DNA from: Rhodothermales bacterium
Lineage (GTDB): Bacteria > Bacteroidota > Rhodothermia > Rhodothermales > JAHQVL01
NCBI GenBank assembly: GCA_041391505.1
Contig: JAWKNW010000020.1
Span: forward strand, 1-64,000
DNA length: 64,000 nt
Reading direction: 5' to 3'
Positions 17,777-24,821 of this stretch are shown here, one piece after another. Numbering within the stretch: the first letter of the stretch is position 1; the number at the start of each line of letters is the position of its first letter. The notes under the pieces were generated by a model. It saw only the letters and a program-made list of their open reading frames with translations, did no database searches and had not been told where the DNA came from. The translations under genes were made by a program, and so were the position numbers.

Positions 17777-18256
17777 GTGTTATATCGTTCAACCTCCTGC
17801 GCCTTCGCCGTCCTCATCCTCGGATTGAGCGCCTGCGCCACTCCGGCGGAACAACCGCCGGCGCATACCGGCTCCGTAGAAACGCCGATGACCCGCGGCC
17901 TGCGCACCAGCGCCTCGGTGGGCGACGGCGCGACACGCGTTCTCTTCCGCGACCGCTCGATGGCCTCCATCCTCGACGAACTTTCGCGCCATCAACAGGC
18001 GCTGGAGCAAATCCTGGGCACGCGTGAAACCGACCTGACCCGCTCCATCGACGCGCTCGTCGATCAGCTGGGCGAAGCCTTCGCGGATGAACTGACGACG
18101 TCTTACGATGCCCTCACGCCGGCCCAGCAAGGCATGTACAACGAAGTGCTGGTGCTGGTCGAAGAGCTGCGTATGCTCGTGGGGCGCACCTTGATGGGCG
18201 GCGCGCCGCCGCCGGCCGCATCGCCCCGGCGGGCCGAAGGACGCAATGCCGCCTGA
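17777..18256 (+). CDS. Small lipoprotein of unknown function
   Basis: A 159-aa protein starting at GTG 17777. The N-terminus is a lipoprotein signal (CAFAVLILGLSAC, lipobox LSAC with Cys at about 20). The mature part is helical and acidic, with a segment of about 80 residues around HQQALEQILGTRETDLTRSI and DALTPAQQGMYNEVLVLVEELRMLVGRTL that looks like an amphipathic helical bundle, followed by a Pro/Ala-rich tail. I do not recognise a family. It converges on the TonB-like gene, ending 21 nt from that stop. Its proximity to a sigma/membrane-protein pair on the other strand gives no firm functional link. Envelope location (outer or inner membrane anchored) is the only safe statement. Confidence 0.6.
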   Translation: MLYRSTSCAFAVLILGLSACATPAEQPPAHTGSVETPMTRGLRTSASVGDGATRVLFRDRSMASILDELSRHQQALEQILGTRETDLTRSIDALVDQLGEAFADELTTSYDALTPAQQGMYNEVLVLVEELRMLVGRTLMGGAPPPAASPRRAEGRNAA

Positions 18257-18277
18257 CCAACCGCTCCCCGGATGCCC

Positions 18278-19048
18278 TCAGCGCCGGATCGGCGCGTACA
18301 TCACCGTCACCATGCCCGCCTGGGTCTTGCCGCGCTCGCGGCCCGGCTCGAAACGCCAGCGGAGCAGCGAGTCCATAACGGCCGCCTCGAACGGATCTTC
18401 CGTCCCGTCCACGATCTCGAGGCTGACGACGTTGCCCGACGCGTCGACGCGCAAACTCATCTCATACGTCGCCACGAGCGATCCCGGATTCTCCGGCAGC
18501 GGCGTGCTCAACGCCACACGTCCCAGCCCCGTCACGATGTACCGAAAGCCGCGATCCGGCTCGCTGGACGCCGGCCCCTGAAACGTAGTCGGCTCCTGCA
18601 CCGTCGTGTCTGCCGCCGGCACTTCGGGGGCATACGCCGGCTCGAGTCCCCTGAGGCTGTCCACCTGGCGGATGACGAGCGGGCCGACGATAACCGCGAT
18701 CACCACCACGGCTGAAACGATGAGCGCGCTGCGCAGCGTGAACAGACGCGCCCAGCGCCGCGCCGGCGCGGCCGCCGGCTGACGCGAAGCAGCCGGGCGA
18801 TCTGCGGAACGGGCCGAGCGCGCGGCCGGAGCCGGCCGGGCGTCGAGTTCGGCCAGACGTTTCTTGATCGAATCCGTAAACCCGTCGTCCTCCGCCCCGA
18901 GGCCTTTTAACGCGGCATGGACGTCCGATATCGGCATCGAAGCCAGCACATCCAGGTCGAGCAACCCGTCGTCCATCCGCTCTTCCAGCCAGGCCGAGGC
19001 ATCGGGCGCCGCTTCGTCTTTTTTGCTTCGATTCGATCGTTTTGCCAT
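18278..19048 (-). CDS. Single-TM protein with TonB/AgmX-like C-terminal domain, partner of sigma factor
   Basis: A 256-aa bitopic membrane protein: hydrophilic, partly acidic N-terminal 100 residues (cytoplasmic), one helix at about 108-126, then a periplasmic C-terminal domain. The C-terminal part, ATYEMSLRVDASGNVVSLEI followed by FEAAVMDSLLRWRFEPGRE, is a TonB_C/AgmX-like fold used for envelope contacts. No TonB-type proline-rich rod is seen. It follows the sigma-factor-like gene after 25 nt in the same direction, the layout of sigma/anti-sigma pairs. An N-terminal cytosolic domain that holds the sigma factor and a periplasmic sensor would fit, but no known anti-sigma motif (ZAS or RskA) was found, so this is an inference. 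It could equally be an energy-transducer paralogue. Confidence 0.65.
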   Translation of the reverse strand: MAKRSNRSKKDEAAPDASAWLEERMDDGLLDLDVLASMPISDVHAALKGLGAEDDGFTDSIKKRLAELDARPAPAARSARSADRPAASRQPAAAPARRWARLFTLRSALIVSAVVVIAVIVGPLVIRQVDSLRGLEPAYAPEVPAADTTVQEPTTFQGPASSEPDRGFRYIVTGLGRVALSTPLPENPGSLVATYEMSLRVDASGNVVSLEIVDGTEDPFEAAVMDSLLRWRFEPGRERGKTQAGMVTVMYAPIRR

Positions 19049-19073
19049 GGGGCGTACCGGGTCTCGGGTGGGG

Positions 19074-19661
19074 TCAGAGGGCGTCCTTCCAGGACTGAAC
19101 GCCCCGTTTGAGGCGTTTTTGCGCTTTGTTTATTTCAAGAACAGACGTATTCAGCATGGTAGCGAGGTCGCGCGGCATCAGGAGCGGATCGCTGAACAGC
19201 AGCTCGACCATGCGAAGCACGAGTTCATCCTCGCCGAACCGTTTCCTGATGAGGCCCAGCAGGTGGCGCCGCGCCGTCTCGGACGGGAGTGAAGACCGCC
19301 CCGTGTCGGCCATCCATTCCTCCAGACCGACATGCCGGCCCCACCCCTTGCGCCCCTTTCCCTTGCTGTCTTTACGGGTGTAGCCCTCTCGCGTGAGGAA
19401 ATTCCAGATGTCGCTCTGGATGTTGTTGATCAGCACGGTCAACAACGGCACATCGTCCGGCAGCCGGCGGCGACCCGTGTAGAGCTTCACGATCGCTTCC
19501 TGCACCAGATCGTCCGGTGAGGGAGCCGCACGGATCTGGGACAGGTAGCGTCGGTGAAAATGGTGCGCCCACAGGCGCAGACGGGGGACGAGATCGTCCC
19601 AATCCGCCTCCCGCAGCGCCGCCGGAGGTTCGTTGGCAGGGTCTGCCCGTTTTGCCGTCAT
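19074..19661 (-). CDS. Sigma-70-like (ECF-type) RNA polymerase sigma factor
   Basis: A 195-aa protein. Residues about 45-110 resemble sigma region 2: DDLVQEAIVKLYTGRRRLP and LLTVLINNIQSDIWNFLTR. The C-terminal half (ARRHLLGLIRKRFGEDELVL, then LATMLNTSVLEINKAQKRLKRG) fits region 4, with a helix-turn-helix reading TMLNTSVLEINKAQKRL. The linker is short, as in ECF sigma factors. It leads a two-gene set with the TonB-like membrane protein (25-nt gap), supporting a role in envelope-signal-controlled transcription. The match to ECF families is weaker than usual, so this may be a divergent group or a sigma-like regulator. Upstream lies the hairpin at about 19770-19800 and the repeat array. Confidence 0.72.
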   Translation of the reverse strand: MTAKRADPANEPPAALREADWDDLVPRLRLWAHHFHRRYLSQIRAAPSPDDLVQEAIVKLYTGRRRLPDDVPLLTVLINNIQSDIWNFLTREGYTRKDSKGKGRKGWGRHVGLEEWMADTGRSSLPSETARRHLLGLIRKRFGEDELVLRMVELLFSDPLLMPRDLATMLNTSVLEINKAQKRLKRGVQSWKDAL

Positions 19662-19769
19662 ATGCTACCGGACACCCACAGCCCCGTCGTATGCGTCTCG
19701 GGGGTATCTTCTACCCGGCTGTGTTTTTTTGCCATACCTCGTTCATCCATAGACCATGCCGACCAGCAA

Positions 19770-19800
19770 AAACGCCCTTTATCGACGATTAAGGGCGTTT
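19770..19800 (-). terminator. Hairpin, probable Rho-independent terminator of the mutarotase transcript
   Basis: aaacgccctt (19770-19779) pairs with aagggcgttt (19791-19800), a 10-bp perfect stem whose loop can add three more pairs. On the minus strand it ends in cgtttttgc. It lies between the mutarotase gene (minus, ending 20086) and the sigma-factor gene (start 19661), insulating them; on the plus strand the T-run is shorter. Confidence 0.7.
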
Positions 19801-19971
19801 GAGCTTATGTAAGCGTCTATAAATGTAGGCAAGCCGCAGCCACAAAGCCAGACAGCGGGGGATTGGGTTCGAGGTTTATGGTGGATGTTCGAAGCGCCTC
19901 GCTCGAAAAGCATCAGCCCCCCTCTACCAACCGTTAACCCCGGAATCTCAACCCCGACCCCGTCCCCCGAA

Positions 19972-20062
19972 CCTCGAACCTTAAACCTCGAACCTCGAAC
20001 CTCGAACCTTAAACCTCGAACCTTAAACCTCGAACCTCGAACCTTAAACCTCGAACCTCGAA
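19972..20062 (-). repeat. Heptanucleotide tandem-repeat array (13 units of cctcgaa/ccttaaa)
   Basis: Thirteen gap-free 7-mers: nine copies of cctcgaa and four of ccttaaa in mixed order, with degenerate copies at both edges (cccccgaa before, ccgtaac after). It begins 24 nt past the stop of the mutarotase gene, between that gene and its terminator hairpin. It is the second 7-nt-phase array in the window and has a different unit sequence from the first. Confidence 0.93.
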
Positions 20063-20085
20063 CCGTAACGCCGGCCCCGCCGGCG

Positions 20086-21000
20086 TTACAACGGCATGAC
20101 CCGCAGCGTCGTCTTGAGCCGGTGCTGGCCGCGGGGCGGGACCGAGACGAGGTCGCGGCCGGCGTTGGCCGTTTCGATGCAGACCATCTCCAGGTATTCG
20201 TCGTCGCCGAAGTCCGCCATCCGGCGCGACTTGGCGATCCAGGGATTCCAGACGACGGTGGATTTGCTCCCCCCCTTCTCTACCACGATCCGACGATGGA
20301 GATTCGGGTCTTCGAGGACGCAGGCTGCCGTGGTGTCGAGGTAGATATTGTCCGTTTCCTCGAAAAAGCGGATCGGGCCGTCCTGCTGTTTCAGCGCCTC
20401 GGGCCGCAGCTGGTCGATGTAGGAAACGCCGTCGAGGCCATGCACGAGCACATCCTTCACGTTGCCGACGATCAGATACGTATGCAGGGCGCCGCCGCAG
20501 ACATACGTGAAATGCCCGGTATTCCGGGCCACGAGCTCTACCGTGAGCGCGGAATCGACGGTGATGATGAGTTCGAGGTCGAACGGATGCGGCCACATCC
20601 GCAGCATCTCGGCGTCGTCCGACAACCCGAGGCGCAGCTGCGCGGCCTCGCCGTCGACGATCCGGGTGGCGCGAACCTCCCACAACCGGTTGCGCACGAA
20701 TCCGTGGTTAGGCAGCGACTCGTCGGATGGCGCCGGCCCGAACCAGGGCCAGCAGACCGGGATGCCGCCCCGGATGGCGCGGCCCTCTTCGTACAGGCTC
20801 TTTTCGCTCATCCACAGCACCGGCTCGGCGCCGGCCGGCTGAAACTTGAGCACCTGCCCTCCGAGCAGCGAGATCGTCGCGCGCGCCTGATCGTGCGCCA
20901 GTTCAATCATCGGCAGACCGCCGGGGCCTTCCACAAACATGATTTGACGGCCCAGCGCGAACCGCGCACTGAGCTGATCGATCTCCAGAGTAGACTGCAC
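20086..21000 (-). CDS. D-hexose-6-phosphate mutarotase (aldose-1-epimerase family, YeaD-like)
   Basis: A 304-aa protein from the GTG at 21000, chosen because it matches the family length; the longer open frame adds 69 Arg/Pro-rich residues without homology. The galactose-mutarotase-like beta-sandwich is clear: ISLLGGQVLKFQP, VLWMSEKSLY with RAIRGGIPVCWPWFGP (a YeaD signature), NHGFVRNRLW, the catalytic-His region GALHTYLIVG, and the late VVWNPWIAKSRRM and EYLEMVCIET blocks. Such enzymes interconvert alpha and beta anomers of hexose-6-phosphates and so serve glycolysis and glycogen metabolism. The gene is followed by the 13-unit heptad array and a hairpin terminator, and lies 225 nt upstream-oriented from the asparaginase gene end. 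Confidence 0.88.
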   Translation of the reverse strand: MQSTLEIDQLSARFALGRQIMFVEGPGGLPMIELAHDQARATISLLGGQVLKFQPAGAEPVLWMSEKSLYEEGRAIRGGIPVCWPWFGPAPSDESLPNHGFVRNRLWEVRATRIVDGEAAQLRLGLSDDAEMLRMWPHPFDLELIITVDSALTVELVARNTGHFTYVCGGALHTYLIVGNVKDVLVHGLDGVSYIDQLRPEALKQQDGPIRFFEETDNIYLDTTAACVLEDPNLHRRIVVEKGGSKSTVVWNPWIAKSRRMADFGDDEYLEMVCIETANAGRDLVSVPPRGQHRLKTTLRVMPL

Positions 21001-21225
21001 GACAACGTCCGGGTTAAATGGTACAACGTGAACCCGGGGGGAAGGAGCTGAGCGAGGAACGGAACGCGGCCGGCACCCCTGCAGACGTATGCCCCGCGGG
21101 CAGAAACGTCTTTCGGGTATCGACCGGAGTGCCGGCGTGCTAAAAAATCGGGGTGGCGGCGGCGATGCCTCGGCCTCGTGAGGACACGCCGCGCCGCGAT
21201 GGGCCATCCGCTATCGGGCGCCGCA

Positions 21226-21708
21226 TCAAATCGCCTGAAAACAATTCATCTCGCGATTTTTCCGGACCGATCCGGACGAAAAGATGCGCCCGTTCATGGC
21301 GATGTACACGCCGGGTGGCATGGCCTGTACAGCGGCGAAGGCGAAGCCGATGTTGAACTCGGCATCGCTGTGCTTGAAACGCGCCGGACTCAGCGCGCCC
21401 ACGAGAACGATCACCTTTCCCGTCACCTGTTCCAGCGCTCGGGCTGTATCTACCATCGTATCGGTCCCGTGCGTTATCAGAATATGCCCGATGCTTTCCT
21501 TCGACACGCGATCGAGGATCAGCGCCCGGTCGGCGTCCGTGATCTCGAGGCTGTCCTTGGAAAAAAGACGCTCGATGGCGTAGGGCACCGACACGCCGAC
21601 GTCGTTCAGGATGGTGGTGATCTGCGGATCGCCGACGGCGTACTCGCTTTTCGCGTCGAAGTACACCTTGTCGATGGTGCCGCCCGTGGTGAATATCTTG
21701 ATCTCCAT
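21226..21708 (-). CDS. Small asparaginase-like protein (N-terminal domain only)
   Basis: A 160-aa protein from the ATG at 21708 (MEIKIFTTGGTIDKVYFD). It has the two amidase threonine motifs of type I/II asparaginases: TTGGTID with the nucleophile Thr near residue 8, and ILITHGTDTMVDTAR with the second Thr. The normal 320-aa enzymes have a second, smaller C-terminal domain needed for the active site dimer; here the chain ends at the N-terminal domain, the single-domain form known in many bacteria. A longer open frame upstream to 22800 is a shadow across the PP2C gene. It is the last gene of the signalling island (36 nt after the PP2C stop) but no functional link is evident. Substrate could be asparagine, glutamine or a peptide. 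Confidence 0.82.
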   Translation of the reverse strand: MEIKIFTTGGTIDKVYFDAKSEYAVGDPQITTILNDVGVSVPYAIERLFSKDSLEITDADRALILDRVSKESIGHILITHGTDTMVDTARALEQVTGKVIVLVGALSPARFKHSDAEFNIGFAFAAVQAMPPGVYIAMNGRIFSSGSVRKNREMNCFQAI

Positions 21709-21743
21709 GCGCGATGCAGGATCTGCGTTGTGTTTCTTGCGGA

Positions 21744-22889
21744 TTATCCCCGATACGTCACGGCGAGCGCCGTCACGTCGTCGAACGAGGGGTGGCCGGC
21801 CGTAAACGCGGCGAGCGCCCCGCGGACCGACGCGACGATGGCCTCGCCACCGCCCTGCCGGCCCAGCGAGGGCATCAAACGCGCTTCCTCGAAAAAGGCG
21901 CCGGCGGGATCGGAGGCCTCCGTGACACCGTCCGTGTAGCAAAAGAACGTATCGCCCGGGGCCAGCCGGACGGTAGCTTCGGCGTACGTGAACGTCCGAA
22001 GCATGCACAGCCCGATGCCCTGCGTGCGCGGCAGCATCGTCGCCTCTCCGGCGGCGTTGACGAGGCATGGCGCATGATGGCCGGCAGTAACATACGTGAC
22101 GGTGCCGTCGCGCAGGTCGATCACCGCCAGCACGGCCGTCACGAACATCTCGGACAGGCTCTGGGGATACAGCATTGCATTGACGCGCTCGAGCATCTGA
22201 CCCGGCGCCCCGCCCTGCATCGCCACGGCCTGGATCAACGTCCGTGTGATGGCCATGAACAGCGCCGCCGAGACCCCTTTGCCGGAGACATCCCCGACAA
22301 CCAGTCCGAGGCGATCGTCTCCGAGGGGGAAGTAGTCGAAAAAGTCGCCGCCGACCTCCCGCGCCGGCTCCAGAAAGGCATGGACCGTGTAGCGGGCGTG
22401 CTCGAACCGGTCGGCGGGCAAAAAGGCGCGCTGGATCCGGCGAGCCACCGAGAGTTCTTTCTGAAGGCCGAGCAACTCGCGCTGGGCATTCAGCGCCTCG
22501 CCATACACCAGCAGCTCGCGCACCCCTTTGTCGATGGTGCGCTCCAGATCGTCGAAATCCACCGGTTTCGTGACGAAATCGTACGCCCCGCGGTTCATCG
22601 CCACGCGGATGTTGCTCATGTCCCCGTACGCCGACACGACGACCGCCTTCAGCAGCCGATCCATGCCGTGGAGCCGGTCCAGCAGCGTAAGCCCATCCAT
22701 GCCCGGCATGTTGATATCCGTGAGCACCAGCTGGATCTGGGGCTCGTTCTGGAGCACCTCCATCGCCTCGAAACCGTTCTGCGCAAAATGGAAGGTCCAC
22801 TCCTCCGCCCGAATCCGCTTGCGAAACCGCTGGCGGATCAGCACCTCAAGATCGGGCTCGTCGTCAACAACCAGAATAGCGAACGGCAT
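21744..22889 (-). CDS. Response regulator fused to SpoIIE-type PP2C phosphatase
   Basis: A 381-aa protein started at the ATG at 22889. The N-terminal receiver (about 1-125) has the acidic pair DDE, the phospho-acceptor Asp in VLTDINMPGMDG, the Thr/Ser AVVVSAYGD and Lys in VTKPVDF. A linker with the coil ELLGLQKELSVARRIQRAFLP leads into the RsbU/SpoIIE phosphatase domain (about 185-381), with metal-binding motifs EVGGDFFDYF, GDVSGKGVSAALFMA, YTDGVTEASD and DDVTALAVTY. Such fusions dephosphorylate anti-anti-sigma or similar Ser-phosphoproteins when their receiver is phosphorylated. 13 nt separate it from the upstream cyclase gene. The likely input is the histidine kinase three genes upstream; the target of the phosphatase is not in this window. 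Confidence 0.93.
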   Translation of the reverse strand: MPFAILVVDDEPDLEVLIRQRFRKRIRAEEWTFHFAQNGFEAMEVLQNEPQIQLVLTDINMPGMDGLTLLDRLHGMDRLLKAVVVSAYGDMSNIRVAMNRGAYDFVTKPVDFDDLERTIDKGVRELLVYGEALNAQRELLGLQKELSVARRIQRAFLPADRFEHARYTVHAFLEPAREVGGDFFDYFPLGDDRLGLVVGDVSGKGVSAALFMAITRTLIQAVAMQGGAPGQMLERVNAMLYPQSLSEMFVTAVLAVIDLRDGTVTYVTAGHHAPCLVNAAGEATMLPRTQGIGLCMLRTFTYAEATVRLAPGDTFFCYTDGVTEASDPAGAFFEEARLMPSLGRQGGGEAIVASVRGALAAFTAGHPSFDDVTALAVTYRG

Positions 22890-22902
22890 GGAGGCTCTCT
22901 GT

Positions 22903-24318
22903 TCAGCGGGGATGCGGCGCCGCGTCGGCGAGCACGCGCAACGCGGCGGCCACGTCTTCCGGGATCGCGGTGAATCGAAGGGTGGCGGTTCGCGAGGCGG
23001 CATCGACCTCGGTCGTCTTCGCATACAGGTCTCCGGCCAGCCGCGCGCCGGCCACCTCCAGATCCAGCTCGATCCGCAGGTTGACCAGCACGTCCAGCGG
23101 CTCGGCAAGCCGGATGAGCGCCGTACGGCCGGAGAGCGCCAGCAGGTCGCCTTCCATCGCGGCCCCCGTCATATGTTTTCCATCCAGCACCGTACACCGC
23201 AGCGCGACCGGCTCCGCCAGCGTCGCCAGCTGATCGGCGTGAGTTTCGAGCGACAGGTTGAAGGGAGCCCCGATGCCCTCGACCTCGTAGATCGCGACGG
23301 GCTCCGAAAACCCCTTGGTGGAAACCTGCATGCGCCGGCCGATCGCCAGCGCGCCCCCCACGGCCGAGCGCGTCCCTTCCGCGATCAGGACCTGCCCGCC
23401 GACGGTGTACGACTCGATCCGGGCGGTCAGGTTGACGTGGCTCCCCACCACGCCGTATTTCGCCCGCATCCGCGAGCCGATGTTGCCGACCACCACCTCG
23501 CCGGTGTTGATGCCGATGCCCATCTCGAGCGCCGGCCACCCGCGCGCGGCCATCACGGCGTTCACCTCCTCCATCGCCCTTTGCATCGCGAGGGCGCAGG
23601 CTACGGCGCGCGACGCGTCGTCGGGGCGCTGCAGCGGGGCGCCGAAAATCACGAGGATCGCGTCGCCGATGAACTCGTCGATCGTGCCCTGGTACGCCGC
23701 GATGACCTCGGCCATCCTGCCGAGATAGGTATTGAGGATGTCGACCACGACCTCGGGCGCGAGCCGCTCCGACACGTTCGAGAACCCGCGCAGATCGGAC
23801 ATCAGGATGGTGACCAGGCGTTTTTCGCCGCCCAGCCGCCAGGCGTCCGGGTCGTCGAGCAGCGCCGAGGCGACCTCATCGGACAGGTACCGCCCGAAGG
23901 TCTCGCGGACATGGACGGCACGCCGGCGTTCCTCCACCGTCTGAATCGCTTTTTTGATGGTGATCTCGAGGTCGAGCAGGTCGATGGGCTTCATCAGGAA
24001 GTCGAACGAGCCCCGGTTCATCGCCTGCCGGATGTTGTCGAGATCGCCGTAGGCGGAAATCACGACGGCCTGGAGGAGCCGCTCGAGCCGGCGGATGTGC
24101 GTCAGCAGCGTCAACCCGTCCATCCGGGGCATGTTGATGTCGGTCAGGACGATCTCGATGTCCGGATCGTTCTGCAACGCCTCGAGCGCCTGGTACCCGT
24201 CGTGCGCCGTGACGAATTCGTACGCGCCGGCGCGAATCTCCTTGCGGAATTTCTGCCGGATGAGATCCCCGAGGTCGGGCTCATCGTCCACCAGCAATAT
24301 TTTGGTCGGTGTTTCCAT
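22903..24318 (-). CDS. Response regulator fused to class III nucleotide cyclase
   Basis: A 471-aa protein. Receiver at about 1-125 (phospho-acceptor in VLTDINMPRMDG, AVVISAYGD, MKPIDL), nearly a copy of the one in the PP2C fusion. The class III cyclase domain (about 165-345) has the metal aspartates in LMSDLRGFSNVS and EFIGDAILVIFGAP, the INTGEVVVGNIGS strand and AKYGVVGSHVNLTARIE with the transition-state region. The Lys before Tyr fits an adenine-type base site but is not proof of ATP over GTP. The last about 110 residues (ALRCTVLDGKHMTGAAMEGD onward) are a beta-rich domain of PilZ-like look, which might bind cyclic-di-GMP. The gene is upstream of the PP2C fusion by 13 nt, so phosphorylation would produce cAMP and switch a phosphatase together. 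Confidence 0.9.
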   Translation of the reverse strand: METPTKILLVDDEPDLGDLIRQKFRKEIRAGAYEFVTAHDGYQALEALQNDPDIEIVLTDINMPRMDGLTLLTHIRRLERLLQAVVISAYGDLDNIRQAMNRGSFDFLMKPIDLLDLEITIKKAIQTVEERRRAVHVRETFGRYLSDEVASALLDDPDAWRLGGEKRLVTILMSDLRGFSNVSERLAPEVVVDILNTYLGRMAEVIAAYQGTIDEFIGDAILVIFGAPLQRPDDASRAVACALAMQRAMEEVNAVMAARGWPALEMGIGINTGEVVVGNIGSRMRAKYGVVGSHVNLTARIESYTVGGQVLIAEGTRSAVGGALAIGRRMQVSTKGFSEPVAIYEVEGIGAPFNLSLETHADQLATLAEPVALRCTVLDGKHMTGAAMEGDLLALSGRTALIRLAEPLDVLVNLRIELDLEVAGARLAGDLYAKTTEVDAASRTATLRFTAIPEDVAAALRVLADAAPHPR

Positions 24319-24419
24319 GGGTGTGCGGCAAACGGGGAGCCTCGATCGCGGTCTCGTCTCCCACGCGCGCGATGCCGTGAGAAATCGCTACGGGCGACGC
24401 CAAGCGCTACCGGGGGTAC

Positions 24420-24809
24420 TCAACGCGGCATCGCCGCCGCGATCATCTGTTTCAGTTCCGAGAAATCGATCGGTTTGGTCAGGTAGCCGTCGGCCCCGTA
24501 CTTCAGGGCCGACTGGTAATTTTGCTCATCGCTGTAGGCCGTGATCATGTGCACGGGGATGTCGGCAAATTCTCCCTTCAGCGTACGGAGCAGCTCCAGC
24601 CCGGTCATGCCCGGCATGTTGATGTCGGACAAAACGAGCACGATATCGGCATGGTCGCGCCCCCGCATATAGGCCAGCGCCTCCTCGCCGGACAGCGCAA
24701 AATGAAAGCGCAGCGTGCCGGCCTTGAGTTCCTTTCGGAAATGCTGCCGAAACAGCCATTGCATGTCTTCCTCGTCGTCCACGACGAGCACGTTGAACGG
24801 TGGGGTCAT
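24420..24809 (-). CDS. Stand-alone response-regulator receiver
   Basis: A 129-aa single-domain receiver. Acidic pocket DDEEDM, phospho-acceptor Asp in LVLSDINMPGMTG, the Thr MITAYSDE and Lys in LTKPIDF are all present. No output domain follows. Its helix 1 (WLFRQHFRKELKAG) matches those of the two fused receivers in the same run, so the three are recent-looking paralogues. Single receivers often act as phosphorelay shuttles or sinks. It sits 12 nt downstream of the histidine kinase stop and about 100 nt upstream of the cyclase fusion, so it may couple the kinase to the two effectors. Confidence 0.92.
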   Translation of the reverse strand: MTPPFNVLVVDDEEDMQWLFRQHFRKELKAGTLRFHFALSGEEALAYMRGRDHADIVLVLSDINMPGMTGLELLRTLKGEFADIPVHMITAYSDEQNYQSALKYGADGYLTKPIDFSELKQMIAAAMPR

Positions 24810-24821
24810 CGGTTACGGAAT

